64,000 bases of DNA from Allomuricauda sp. (GCA_030148335.1 JASBTQ010000034.1:1-64000), one strand, 5' to 3'; positions 30,934 through 39,170 are shown, counted from the stretch's first letter. Numbers and translations: made by a program. Notes: generated from the letters alone by a model not told the origin.

Positions 30934-31602
30934 ATGGGTGAATTACAGATAACAGGTGGGGCGAGAATTGGCAGGGCCAATGCAACATTTCCATTTGCAA
31001 CATTGAAAGTAAACAAGCATCGTTTAGATTTAAATGCTTCCATTTTAGGAAATCTGACCTTCCAGTCTTCCGATATAATTTCGATTGAGCCCTATACGAT
31101 GATACCGATTCTTGGCCAAGGTGTAAAAATCAATCATAATGTTCCGACTTACAAGGACCATGTCATTTTTTGGACTTTTAAAGATCCCGTTTCAATAGTC
31201 AGACAAATTCAGGAAACTGGATTTTTAAACATGGAAAATGTTTCAAATCAAAATATTGATAGGGCAATTATCGAAAAACAATCTAAAGGGGGATTCCCAA
31301 TTAAGAAGAGTTTTGCAATCGGTGCAATAGTTGTTTGGAATCTACTCTTTCTGTATGACATTATTCCATTTTTTATGGGTAAAGCAAGGGATTCACCAAT
31401 AGGGATAGGAGTATTTTCCGCAATCTCCCTTTTATTCATATCAGCTTTTTTGGGCCTTATCTCGGCTGGTTTTAGACAATTGATTTTGAAGGAAGGAAGA
31501 GAGCTGAGTGATATTAAAAGATTTGCATTCTTACTATTGATTATTAGTGGATTTATGTTGTTTCAACTTGTTGTTTTCTCAAGGTTGTTTGATAAATTGT
31601 GA
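30934..31602 (+). CDS. Membrane protein with N-terminal PH-like domain
   Basis: A 222-residue protein. The first ~100 residues have a bacterial PH/GRAM-like strand pattern (ATLKVNKHRLDLNAS, LTFQSSDIISIEPYT, HVIFWTFKDPVSIV). Three membrane segments follow: FAIGAIVVWNLLFLYDIIPFF, FSAISLLFISAFLGLISAG and FAFLLLIISGFMLFQLVVF. Function unknown. No copy of the 17-bp repeat follows this gene, a break in the array. Confidence 0.55.
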   Translation: MGELQITGGARIGRANATFPFATLKVNKHRLDLNASILGNLTFQSSDIISIEPYTMIPILGQGVKINHNVPTYKDHVIFWTFKDPVSIVRQIQETGFLNMENVSNQNIDRAIIEKQSKGGFPIKKSFAIGAIVVWNLLFLYDIIPFFMGKARDSPIGIGVFSAISLLFISAFLGLISAGFRQLILKEGRELSDIKRFAFLLLIISGFMLFQLVVFSRLFDKL

Positions 31603-31688
31603 CGTTCGGTCCCTTAACAAATTGTCGATTGCAAGTATCCTTGAGAGTTTAAATTAATTATTTGAAAAATTGGGGTTAACTTGTATAG

Positions 31689-32000
31689 ATGCAAAAATTT
31701 GACAAAAATATTGAACTACCAGAACCTTGGTATTGGACAAATCAAAATCTAAGTGGTCAACTTGAAAAGGAAATTAGCAAGAATCATTTGTTGTTTGATA
31801 AAAAAGTTGAAACTCTTGCCAGGAGGCAGGACAATGACGATGTCCTTTTTCTGGTCGAAGATAACTCATATGCGGTCGTTCATTTGAGTTGGAGCAATAA
31901 CCCTCATTATGATGGACAGTATCCCATTACTTTTCAGTATGATTCTTGGGAAGAATTATATGAAAATAGAATACTAAAGGACAAAGAAGAATTTGAGTAA
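31689..32000 (+). CDS. Hypothetical soluble protein (103 residues)
   Basis: A 103-residue acidic, aromatic-rich protein (WYWTNQNLSGQ, YAVVHLSWSNN, ITFQYDSWEELY) with no signal or membrane segment. The look is that of small immunity-like or SMI1-adjacent proteins, but I cannot place it. It is preceded by a repeat-free gap and followed by copy 7 of the 17-bp repeat. Confidence 0.5.
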   Translation: MQKFDKNIELPEPWYWTNQNLSGQLEKEISKNHLLFDKKVETLARRQDNDDVLFLVEDNSYAVVHLSWSNNPHYDGQYPITFQYDSWEELYENRILKDKEEFE

Positions 32001-32019
32001 TAATAGTATCACAATTCAA

Positions 32020-32036
32020 TGTTCAAATAAACGATC
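32020..32036 (+). repeat. 17-bp intergenic repeat, copy 7
   Basis: TGTTCAAATAAACGATC, differing from the reference at the two end bases; 10 bp before ATG 32047. Confidence 0.7.
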
Positions 32037-32046
32037 TCAAGGGAAG

Positions 32047-33183
32047 ATGATTGATTATAACTCGATAAACCAGTTTGAAAAAGGTATGACCAGAACTGCA
32101 ATGTTCTTTATTTCTTCCATTTGCTTTATAATGGGGTCACTTACCGGTTGTAGTGGGAAAGGATCTGGTTTTGTAATTAATGGAAAAATAAATAATCAGA
32201 ACGGAAACTTGATTTACTTAGAGTATGGGAGCAAAATTGACAGTATACGTGTGTCAAACGATTCATTCCAGTTTAAAGGAAATATCGATGTGCCTGCTGA
32301 GGTGTTAATTTGGGTCAATAAAAATAGCACCACTCCATGGATTGTAGGCAGTGGGTTTATGCTCGAAAATAGTATTATCGCCTTAGATTTAAATTATGTA
32401 AAAAGTTCCAATCAGGGTGAAGTACGAGAAAATATAATGATCGAAAGGATATTGGGTTCAAACACACAAAAGAGCCTTGATCAATATCGTAAGGACTTGG
32501 ATATTAATTTCTACCAAGAAGAAAATGATTCATTGAAAGGGATAGCCCTTTATGATATCTTAAAAAAATTTCTGGAGGAACACCCCAAACTTGAACTCTC
32601 AGGTAAAGAGTTAAGTTTCTACGCGGGGAAATACAAACAATTTTTAGACATAGAAAAGGTTGATTTTTTATTGGCCAAACTTGATACGGTATATCAGAAA
32701 AAGGAAATACTGGAAAACCTTGATCTACTGTTGAAACAAAGAAAGCATTTGGATATTGGCAATAGAGTACCTTTTTTCAGACTGAAAAACCTCGATGAAG
32801 AAATATTCGATATAGAAGATGACAATTCAAAATTCACTCTAATTGATTTTTGGGCATCATGGTGTATGCCATGCAGAAGTCAAAACCCTGAATTTGTTAA
32901 GCTTTATAAACAATATAAAGACAAGGGATTGGAGATTGTCAGTATCTCAATAGATGAAGATTTGAACGCCTGGAAAAAAGCAATTAAAAAAGATAGTATG
33001 ACCTGGGTTAATTTGAGGGACCCAAATCAAATAGTCGCAACTAAATATTATATGTATCAAATACCGATGACTATCTTAACGGATATTAATGGAAAAATAG
33101 TAGGGAAAGATTTAGATGTTTTCACCTATGATAACAATGAACCTTCCTTCGATACTATGCTGGACTCTCTTATTACTAAATAA
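32047..33183 (+). CDS. TlpA-like thioredoxin-fold lipoprotein with N-terminal DUF4369-like domain
   Basis: A 378-residue protein from ATG 32047. The signal peptide and lipobox (LTGC) would fit better with an internal start at ATG 32086, which also has a GAAAAAGG ribosome site; an upstream TTG at 31993 is unlikely because it overlaps the previous gene and the repeat. Residues after the lipobox resemble the DUF4369 beta domain. The C-terminal ~140 residues are a TlpA/AhpC-type thioredoxin with active site WASWCMPCRS. It would reduce disulfides in the periplasm. Last cargo gene of the island. Confidence 0.8.
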   Translation: MIDYNSINQFEKGMTRTAMFFISSICFIMGSLTGCSGKGSGFVINGKINNQNGNLIYLEYGSKIDSIRVSNDSFQFKGNIDVPAEVLIWVNKNSTTPWIVGSGFMLENSIIALDLNYVKSSNQGEVRENIMIERILGSNTQKSLDQYRKDLDINFYQEENDSLKGIALYDILKKFLEEHPKLELSGKELSFYAGKYKQFLDIEKVDFLLAKLDTVYQKKEILENLDLLLKQRKHLDIGNRVPFFRLKNLDEEIFDIEDDNSKFTLIDFWASWCMPCRSQNPEFVKLYKQYKDKGLEIVSISIDEDLNAWKKAIKKDSMTWVNLRDPNQIVATKYYMYQIPMTILTDINGKIVGKDLDVFTYDNNEPSFDTMLDSLITK

Positions 33184-33219
33184 CCTTAGTTGAAAATTGT
33201 TATCAGCAATTGATTCAAA

Positions 33220-33236
33220 AATTCAAACGAACGATA
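33220..33236 (+). repeat. 17-bp intergenic repeat, copy 8 (degenerate)
   Basis: AATTCAAACGAACGATA; four changes from the reference, after the last cargo gene. Confidence 0.45.
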
Positions 33237-33311
33237 GTCTTTGATTTCAGAATCAATCATTTAAACCAGTTTGATTATATTTGAAATGACGCAAGACAAA
33301 TCAATCACAAA

Positions 33312-33334
33312 AGTTCACAAATCGTCAACATTTT
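33312..33334 (+). repeat. Subterminal direct repeat, right copy
   Basis: Identical over 23 bp to 24512-24534; begins AGTTCACAAATCGTC. It lies 46 bp from attR. Confidence 0.6.
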
Positions 33335-33380
33335 GAAATCAAAAAGTGGAAACCCCAGTAAATAAGAGGGTCCGGGAATA

Positions 33381-33409
33381 AAGTTCGATTCTTGCCGAGG
33401 CTACTTTTT
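33381..33409 (+). repeat. attR: 29-bp copy of tRNA-Arg 3' end
   Basis: This copy of the T arm and acceptor 3' strand is not a tRNA gene by itself; the 5' two-thirds are missing. It marks the right boundary of the island. Confidence 0.88.
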
Positions 33410-33562
33410 TTTGTAAGGCCAAATGAACCTTCTTCATCCTATCACTTCCCATATTTTTTAGCAAGTAGCGAATTTTCTTATGTGCTAATTTGGTGCATTT
33501 TCCAAGGCACCAGCGTAATATTTTTTCTATAATAAATACATTTTATATACTTGTTTTTTATT

Positions 33563-33581
33563 TACTTTGTATTTCAAAGTA
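33563..33581. promoter_or_regulatory. Palindromic operator TACTTTG-N5-CAAAGTA
   Basis: TACTTTG-TATTT-CAAAGTA is a perfect 7-bp inverted repeat 19 bp ahead of ATG 33601. The three-gene unit below ends with a winged-helix regulator, the likely binder (autoregulation, inference). I remember similar CAAAGTA-type palindromes ahead of winged-helix or PadR-like operons in flavobacteria. Confidence 0.6.
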
Positions 33582-33600
33582 CTTTTTAAATTTATCAATT

Positions 33601-33939
33601 ATGACATACTCGTTTAGATTGTTTTCAGCAGAAATTGAAATGAAGGACGTATTGAAAAGAATGGCCCTTGGTGCCCTGATAGGGTTGGTCGCCATTTCCT
33701 TATTGGTTTTCGGTGTGGATGATCCCGACCCATCCTGGCCGGCCAATTGGAGGGTCAGACCTTTGTTGGTGACCCCCTTTGTGACAGCTCTCGGAATATT
33801 GTCCTTTTACCTAAAGGACATTATTGGAGTAAAAGGGGATTGGCCAAAAATATTCTTGTTTATTCTAAGTGCCGTCTTATTTTTAATTTCCCTATGGCTG
33901 GGCACCGTACTGGGACTTGATGGAACCCTTTGGAACTAA
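33601..33939 (+). CDS. Hypothetical three-span membrane protein
   Basis: A 112-residue protein from ATG 33601; ATG 33640 is an alternative and the frame is open further upstream. It starts FRLFSAEIEMKDVLKRM, then has three hydrophobic segments and the end WLGTVLGLDGTLWN. Close relatives in flavobacterial genomes are, as I recall, named potassium transporter KefB without real similarity to KefB, so I leave it unnamed. First gene of a unit with a membrane protein and a winged-helix regulator. Confidence 0.65.
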   Translation: MTYSFRLFSAEIEMKDVLKRMALGALIGLVAISLLVFGVDDPDPSWPANWRVRPLLVTPFVTALGILSFYLKDIIGVKGDWPKIFLFILSAVLFLISLWLGTVLGLDGTLWN

Positions 33940-33969
33940 TTGTATGCCCTGCAACAATCCAAATATTGA

Positions 33970-34584
33970 ATGAAAGAAAAATATATTGAGGACCTGAGTG
34001 ACATCAAGAAGATCATGGATCGTTCCACCCGGTTCTTGTCCTTGAGCGGTCTTGCGGGTATATCTACGGGACTTTCCGCATTGGTCGGTTCCGGGGTCGC
34101 CTATGTGGTTATTTTCAAGGGGAACGATTACTTGGTTCCCGGTGCCGTTGAAATCGCCAAGACAGGTAAAGCACATTTGTTGTTGATCGCCTTGGGAACT
34201 CTGGTCCTGTCCATTGGGAGTGCCATGCTCTTTACCGTCAGAAATACCAAAAAGCGCAATCAACGTGCATGGAATGCACAGAGCAAGGAACTCTTGGTCA
34301 ATTTGCTCATTCCTTTGGTCACGGGTGGGGTAGCGTGCCTGATTCTCTTGTCCAGGGGATTTTTGGGCCTTTTACCGCCCCTGACTTTGATTTTCTATGG
34401 GCTTGCTTTGGTAAATGGGAGCAGGAACACCTTGCCGGAAATAAGGAACTTGGGATTGATACAGATTTTTATCGGCCTGGCCGCCTTTCAGTTCATCACG
34501 TATGGGCTGTTTTTGTGGGTGCTCGGTTTTGGAGTTTTTCAAATCATATATGGTGTGATCGTCCAAAAGAAATATAGGCAGTGA
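33970..34584 (+). CDS. Multi-span membrane protein, regulator-linked
   Basis: A 204-residue protein with a soluble helix at the start (LSDIKKIMDRSTRFLSLSG) and about five or six membrane segments. It overlaps the regulator gene by 4 nt (GTGA). Proteins of this kind are often encoded with PadR/ArsR-like winged-helix regulators in Bacteroidota; the role may be in envelope stress or signalling, but no reaction is known. Confidence 0.65.
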   Translation: MKEKYIEDLSDIKKIMDRSTRFLSLSGLAGISTGLSALVGSGVAYVVIFKGNDYLVPGAVEIAKTGKAHLLLIALGTLVLSIGSAMLFTVRNTKKRNQRAWNAQSKELLVNLLIPLVTGGVACLILLSRGFLGLLPPLTLIFYGLALVNGSRNTLPEIRNLGLIQIFIGLAAFQFITYGLFLWVLGFGVFQIIYGVIVQKKYRQ

Positions 34585-34877
34585 AGGAGCTCTTGGATGG
34601 TTTGGACAGGGCATTTGAGAATAAAACGCGATTGGGCATCATGTCGGCATTGGTGGTGAACGATCGCTTGGACTTCAATGCCTTGAAAGAACTTTTGGGA
34701 GCTACGGATGGCAATTTGGCCAGCCACCTTAAATCACTGGAAAGAAGTGACTATGTGGTCTATGAGAAGGACTTTTTGGACCGAAAGCCCAACACTACCT
34801 ACTATGCCACTGATTTAGGCAGGGAAGCTTTCAAAAAACACATACAGGCCATAGAACAATTGTTGAAAAAACTATAG
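34581..34877 (+). CDS. Winged-helix DNA-binding regulator (HTH_34/ArsR-like)
   Basis: A 98-residue single-domain regulator with a GTG start in a 4-nt overlap with the gene before. The helix-turn-helix reads LDFNALKELLGATDGNLASHLKSLERSDYV and the wing VYEKDFLDRKPNTTYYATDLG. This is the PF13601-type winged helix. It probably controls its own operon through the palindrome at 33563. Confidence 0.85.
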   Translation: MKELLDGLDRAFENKTRLGIMSALVVNDRLDFNALKELLGATDGNLASHLKSLERSDYVVYEKDFLDRKPNTTYYATDLGREAFKKHIQAIEQLLKKL

Positions 34878-35146
34878 CATATAGCACCTTTTGGGCAAAA
34901 CAGCTGTTACCTCTCGACTATAAAACGGCTGATTTCAATCTTAGGGATGATTCTGGCAGTTCTTCCATCCCAAGAATTGGAACAAAATCAGAAAAACTGA
35001 GCTGTTCCTTCATCAAAAAAATGCATTTTGGCCATAAAATTGCCAATAACTGACTAGTTTTATGGGCTTAAAACCAAAACCTTTAGGCCATTATCACGTT
35101 TGATCCGAAAAACAGGTCCAACCACTATTAGGAGGAAAGAGGAGAA

Positions 35147-36223
35147 ATGGCCATAAAACAACCAACACCAATGCAACTCCAATTGGAACCTTTCTTTGAA
35201 CAATCGATGGATTGTCTTTGTATTGCCAGTTATGAGGGATATTTTGTGAAAATCAATCCCGCTTTTGTGAAACTCTTGGGATATTCCGAGGAGGAATTGC
35301 ACTCCAGAAAAATTTCAGAATTCATTTATGAAGAGGATAGGAAGCTCACAGCGGAACATAGGGAAAGATTGAAGAACAATGTGCCCTTGGTCAATTTTGA
35401 GAACAGGTATGTCCGCAAAAATGGTGAACTGGTCTGGTTGCACTGGACGTCCATCCCCATGGAAAAGGAACAACTCATCTATGCCATAGCCAAGGATGTC
35501 ACACATAAAAAAATGCTCGAGAGCGACCATATTTCCCGACTGAACCAACTCTCCGAAATCAACGAGAAACTCCAGCGACTGAATTACACGACCTCCCACG
35601 ATCTAAGGTCTCCCTTGAACAACCTGATCTCCATGGTCGACCTGATCGATATGACCAGGATTGAGGACACGGAAACACAGGAAATACTCAGCTTTATAAG
35701 GCTTTCAGCGGAAGGGCTAAAGAGATCTTTGAATTCATTGGTGGATGCGTCAAAGCAAAACCACATTTTTGATGAACTGGAACAAGTCAGTTTTGGCAAT
35801 ACCCTCCATAAGGTTCGGAATACCATAGGCTCCCTGCTCCAGAAGGCGTGCGCCAGCTTTAAAGTGGATTTCTCAGGACTGGAGAGCGTGGATTTTATCG
35901 AGTCCTATATGGAGAGCATCTTCCTGAACCTGATTACCAATTCCATCAAATATGCGCGGCCAGAGGTGCCTCCCATCATTTCAATCCATACCAGTCTCGA
36001 AAATGGTGTGCCAACATTGACCTATTCGGATAATGGGCTGGGGTTTGATATGGAAAAAGTGGGACATCTTGTCTTTAACCTGGACCAGAAATTCCATGGA
36101 AACGAAGATAGCAAAGGTGTGGGCCTGTATTTGGTGCACAGCCACGTGACCAGTCTTGGGGGAACAATCACTGTGGACAGCAAAGTCAATGGAGGCACTA
36201 CTTTTATGATAGGGTTTAAATAA
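35147..36223 (+). CDS. PAS-domain sensor histidine kinase
   Basis: A 358-residue cytoplasmic kinase with no membrane segment. Residues ~13-125 are a PAS domain (FVKINPAFVKLLGYSEEEL, FENRYVRKNGELVWLHW). The dimerisation helix has His151 in TTSHDLRSPLNNL. The ATPase domain shows the N box (NLITNSIKYA), YSDNGLGFD and GVGLYLVHSHV. A soluble input suggests sensing of a small cytoplasmic ligand or redox state. No response regulator is adjacent; the stand-alone receiver at 23823 is a candidate partner (inference). Confidence 0.9.
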   Translation: MAIKQPTPMQLQLEPFFEQSMDCLCIASYEGYFVKINPAFVKLLGYSEEELHSRKISEFIYEEDRKLTAEHRERLKNNVPLVNFENRYVRKNGELVWLHWTSIPMEKEQLIYAIAKDVTHKKMLESDHISRLNQLSEINEKLQRLNYTTSHDLRSPLNNLISMVDLIDMTRIEDTETQEILSFIRLSAEGLKRSLNSLVDASKQNHIFDELEQVSFGNTLHKVRNTIGSLLQKACASFKVDFSGLESVDFIESYMESIFLNLITNSIKYARPEVPPIISIHTSLENGVPTLTYSDNGLGFDMEKVGHLVFNLDQKFHGNEDSKGVGLYLVHSHVTSLGGTITVDSKVNGGTTFMIGFK

Positions 36224-36332
36224 GAATTGAAATTGGACAAGGATTTTTGATGGGAAGATATATAGGTATTTGCAATGATCATCCAGGCACCATTCTCCCA
36301 ATTCTTCCTTACATTAGTGGGAAACATTGAGC

Positions 36333-36773
36333 ATGGAGACCAAGATCAGGAACATATTTGTCCAAGGGGCCATTGCACCAAAATTCATCGCGGATTCCAT
36401 CGCGAAGCACCAATCCAAGACCCAAATAGGGGCACATGATATTTTCTTGGGACAAGTGCGGGCCGATGTGATAGAGGGAAAGACCGTTTCCGCCATTGAA
36501 TACACGGCCTATGAACCCATGGCCAACCAAAAGTTCCATGAGATCAAGGAAACCACCTTTTCAAAGTTTGACATCACCTGTATGCACATCTACCATAGCC
36601 TCGGAAGAGTGGGAGCGGGCGAAATCTGCCTTTTTGTGTTTGTTTCCTCCCTCCACAGGCGAACCGCTTTCGAAGCCCTGGAATTTGTGGTGGAAGAGAT
36701 AAAGGCAAAGGTCCCCGTTTTTGGTAAGGAACTCTTCGGGGACGATTCCTATCAATGGAAAACAAACAACTAA
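36333..36773 (+). CDS. moaE: Molybdopterin synthase catalytic subunit MoaE
   Basis: A 146-residue protein. FLGQVRADVIEGKTVSAIEYTAYEPMA and HSLGRVGAGEICLFV are MoaE signatures; HRRTAFEALEFVVEEIKAKVPVFGKE contains the two active-site lysines of the family. It moves sulfur from MoaD to precursor Z to make molybdopterin. A TTG at 36327 is an alternative start; ATG 36333 is preferred. The moaC gene follows after 3 nt. The molybdoenzyme at 12684 needs this cofactor. Confidence 0.92.
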   Translation: METKIRNIFVQGAIAPKFIADSIAKHQSKTQIGAHDIFLGQVRADVIEGKTVSAIEYTAYEPMANQKFHEIKETTFSKFDITCMHIYHSLGRVGAGEICLFVFVSSLHRRTAFEALEFVVEEIKAKVPVFGKELFGDDSYQWKTNN

Positions 36774-36776
36774 TCT

Positions 36777-37205
36777 ATGGTAGATATTACCCAGAAACAA
36801 CCCACACACAGAACGGCGGTGGCCCAAGCAGTGGTCAAGGTAAGCAGTCCGTTAACCATTGAAGCCATTAAAAAAGGAACAGTGCCCAAGGGCGATGTGC
36901 TGTCCATGAGCAGGGCCGCAGGATTTTTGGGCGTAAAAAAAACATCCGACCTCTTACCCGACTGCCACCCATTGCCTGTGGAATATTGTGCTGTCGACTA
37001 CGAAATGGAGGATTTGGAGATCAAGATTCAGGTGACCGTAAAGACCTTCTACAAGACAGGCGTGGAGGTGGAGGCCATGCACGGCGCCAGTGTGGTGGCC
37101 CTTACTATGTACGACATGCTCAAACCCTTGGATAAGGGCGTGGAAATACACTATATCAAACTGTTGAAGAAAACTGGAGGGAAGTCGGATATTGACAACC
37201 AATAA
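36777..37205 (+). CDS. moaC: Cyclic pyranopterin monophosphate synthase MoaC
   Basis: A 142-residue protein with MoaC signatures: MVDIT, GDVLSMSRAAGFLGVKKTSDLLPDCHPLP and KTGVEVEAMHGASVVALTMYDMLK. It forms cyclic pyranopterin monophosphate, the first committed molybdenum-cofactor intermediate, with MoaA. No moaA is seen in the window. Confidence 0.93.
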   Translation: MVDITQKQPTHRTAVAQAVVKVSSPLTIEAIKKGTVPKGDVLSMSRAAGFLGVKKTSDLLPDCHPLPVEYCAVDYEMEDLEIKIQVTVKTFYKTGVEVEAMHGASVVALTMYDMLKPLDKGVEIHYIKLLKKTGGKSDIDNQ

Positions 37206-37278
37206 TTTTTTTCATATTTTTTTTCCGAGCAATTACTTTTATTCTAATTTTAGCTCGATTTGAACAAATCTTATTGCT

Positions 37279-37659
37279 ATGGATAACCTCAAACGTGTTA
37301 TTGTCGATTATAAAAAGTTGACCCCGGAAGTACTCAAGCTTTTGGTGGAAAAATATCCCGATGGATACGGGGACAACGATGTCATCAATTTTAGGAACCT
37401 CAAGGGAGAGCTGGTAGAGGCCGTCGAAGTATCGACGGACGATACCAAATATTTGGTCAAGATAAGCTCGAAACTGGAACGTACCATGGCAAATTATGAC
37501 GATGACGATGACGATGATGGACTTGATACGGACGACTTGGGCAAACTTCCAGGGGATGATGATGACTTTTCGGATTCCGATTCGGACGACGACAGCGACG
37601 ACAATGACAACGACGATGTCGAGGAGCCCGAGGACATGGACGATGACGAAGAGGAATAA
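37279..37659 (+). CDS. Small protein with very acidic disordered tail
   Basis: A 126-residue protein. Residues 1-~70 form a folded-looking domain (RVIVDYKKLTPEVLKLLVEKYPDGY, EAVEVSTDDTKYLVKIS). Residues ~73-126 are almost all Asp, Glu and Ser with few other residues. Such proteins are common in Flavobacteriaceae and often misnamed DNA primase. The tail may mimic nucleic acid or bind cations or basic proteins; the function is unknown. Confidence 0.75.
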   Translation: MDNLKRVIVDYKKLTPEVLKLLVEKYPDGYGDNDVINFRNLKGELVEAVEVSTDDTKYLVKISSKLERTMANYDDDDDDDGLDTDDLGKLPGDDDDFSDSDSDDDSDDNDNDDVEEPEDMDDDEEE

Positions 37660-37666
37660 CCCTTTC

Positions 37667-38608
37667 TTATTTCTTCAGGTTGGTTAACATCTCATGGGTG
37701 GTCAGGTCCAAATCAAACCTGGGCATCCAACCCCAGTCTTTTTTTGCGGCTGAGTCGTTTATGCTGCTTGGCCAGGAATCCGCGATCTGTTGCCTGAAAT
37801 CGGGGGCGTAACTGATCGTAAAATCAGGAATATGTTTTTGGATGCTTTCCGCCACCTCTTCAGGCGCAAAACTCATGCTTGCCAAATTATAGGACGATCG
37901 CACCTTGATCTTTTCGGATGGACTTTCCATTAAATCTATGGTCGCCCGTATGGCATCGTCCATATACATCATGGGCAATTGGGTCCCCTTGTCCAAAAAG
38001 CATTCGTATGTGCCTTTTTTGAGCGCCTCGTGGTAAATTTCCACTGCATAGTCCGTGGTCCCTCCACCGGGCATGGTCTTCCAGCTGATCAATCCCGGAT
38101 AACGGACACTTCGCACGTCCACCCCATATTTCTTAAAGTAGTACTCGCACCAGCGTTCCCCCGACTGTTTGCTGATTCCATACACCGTGCTGGGTTCCAT
38201 AATGGTGCTCTGCGGGGTGTCTTCCTTGGGCGTGTTCGGACCAAACACAGCAATGCTCGACGGCCAAAAAACCTTGGAGATCTTACCTTCTTTGGCCAAG
38301 TTCAGCACATTGAACAGCGAGTTCATGTTCAGGTTCCAGGCTCGCATCGGAAACTTTTCGGCAGTGGCGCTCAGCATGGCCGCCATCAAATAGACCTCAT
38401 CTATCTCATAATGCATCACCACATCCTCAATGGCAGCGTAGTTGGTGGCGTCCAGAAGCTCAAAAGGTCCCGAGTCCATCAAGGTATCGCCACCTTCCCT
38501 TATATCGCTGGCCACCACTCGTTCGTTGCCATATCTTTCCCTGAGTTCCATGGTAAGTTCCGTGCCTATTTGGCCACATGCGCCGATAATGAGAATGGGT
38601 CTGTGCAT
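37667..38608 (-). CDS. NAD-dependent epimerase-family L-threonine 3-dehydrogenase
   Basis: A 313-residue extended SDR protein. IIGACGQIGTEL is the NAD-binding motif, SSIAVFGP the catalytic Ser strand and YGISKQ the Tyr-Lys pair. WCEYYFKKYGVDVRSVRYPGLISW and the overall layout match the SDR-type L-threonine dehydrogenase of flavobacteria, which oxidises threonine to 2-amino-3-ketobutyrate. Start ATG 38608 is chosen over a longer frame because the NAD motif must lie near the N-terminus. Confidence 0.85.
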   Translation of the reverse strand: MHRPILIIGACGQIGTELTMELRERYGNERVVASDIREGGDTLMDSGPFELLDATNYAAIEDVVMHYEIDEVYLMAAMLSATAEKFPMRAWNLNMNSLFNVLNLAKEGKISKVFWPSSIAVFGPNTPKEDTPQSTIMEPSTVYGISKQSGERWCEYYFKKYGVDVRSVRYPGLISWKTMPGGGTTDYAVEIYHEALKKGTYECFLDKGTQLPMMYMDDAIRATIDLMESPSEKIKVRSSYNLASMSFAPEEVAESIQKHIPDFTISYAPDFRQQIADSWPSSINDSAAKKDWGWMPRFDLDLTTHEMLTNLKK

Positions 38609-38672
38609 TAAAAATGAAGTTAATTCCGATTCCCCACAAAGATACCCTTTATTAAAATTTGTACATTCGCCT

Positions 38673-39170
38673 ATGCGAAAATTGTTAAGCATCCTGATTG
38701 TTTTTTCAGTTTTATGGAGCTGTAAAAAGACGGAATCCGCTCCCTCGGAAACCACTGGGGAGGAACTTGTGTTCCAGTACCAAAAATTGCCCCAGAAGGC
38801 CAGCATAAACCCCGAAGCGACCACTATTGTAGAAACATGGGAAGAGTTCAAGGCACTGAACACCAGTATGGATGTGCTGTACAAGGCCACCAATACGGAA
38901 GATTTGGCCCTTGCCATTGAAGATCTGATCGAAAAAGAAAAAAAATTGGAAGCAGGGCAATACCCTGAACTCTTTGATAATTTTCAACTAAAGAGCCGAC
39001 AACGGGTGTTACGCACCTACCTTTACAAAGTAAAGGCGGCCATTCTTGAAAACCAGCCTCCTACCGAACCCACCGTCCAAATGATGGATGCCTATAATGC
39101 AATGCGCAATCAATTGAACGTGATCGTGAACAGTCAACTGGACAAAAAATTGATACTGGATGAAGAATAA
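38673..39170 (+). CDS. Hypothetical lipoprotein
   Basis: A 165-residue lipoprotein (LLSILIVFSVLWSC lipobox). The mature part is mostly helical (TWEEFKALNTSMDVLYKA, LALAIEDLIEKEKKLE, VQMMDAYNAMRNQLN). No family recognised. It overlaps the next gene by 11 nt. The divergent dehydrogenase starts 64 bp away. Confidence 0.75.
   Translation: MRKLLSILIVFSVLWSCKKTESAPSETTGEELVFQYQKLPQKASINPEATTIVETWEEFKALNTSMDVLYKATNTEDLALAIEDLIEKEKKLEAGQYPELFDNFQLKSRQRVLRTYLYKVKAAILENQPPTEPTVQMMDAYNAMRNQLNVIVNSQLDKKLILDEE

Larger units (their letters stand above)
24388..33409. mobile_element. Integrative and mobilisable-type genomic island in tRNA-Arg
   Basis: About 9 kb bounded by 29-bp perfect direct repeats of the tRNA-Arg 3' end. 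It contains a tyrosine integrase next to the left end, a BfmA/BtgA-like mobilisation protein, a serine resolvase and small cargo genes, all on the plus strand. The DNA is clearly richer in A and T than both flanks. Two shorter matches (AATCAATCATTTAA and a 23-bp repeat beginning AGTTCACAAATCG) occur near both ends and may be integrase arm sites. Confidence 0.85.
33184..33600. other. Right end of the island and gap to the next gene
   Basis: No gene is supported in 417 bp. It holds a degenerate 17-mer (33220-33236), the subterminal repeats (33251-33264, 33312-33334), attR (33381-33409) and, further right, the operator of the next gene. Confidence 0.6.

Noticed and set aside
28761..33236. Integron attC sites
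   Set aside because: The 17-mer lacks the paired RYYYAAC/GTTRRRY core and hairpin of attC, and the integrase is a tRNA-type tyrosine recombinase.
28761..33236. CRISPR array
   Set aside because: Repeats are short and unequally spaced by whole genes; no cas genes.
33381..33409. Second tRNA-Arg gene
   Set aside because: Only the T arm and acceptor 3' strand are present; no D or anticodon arms.
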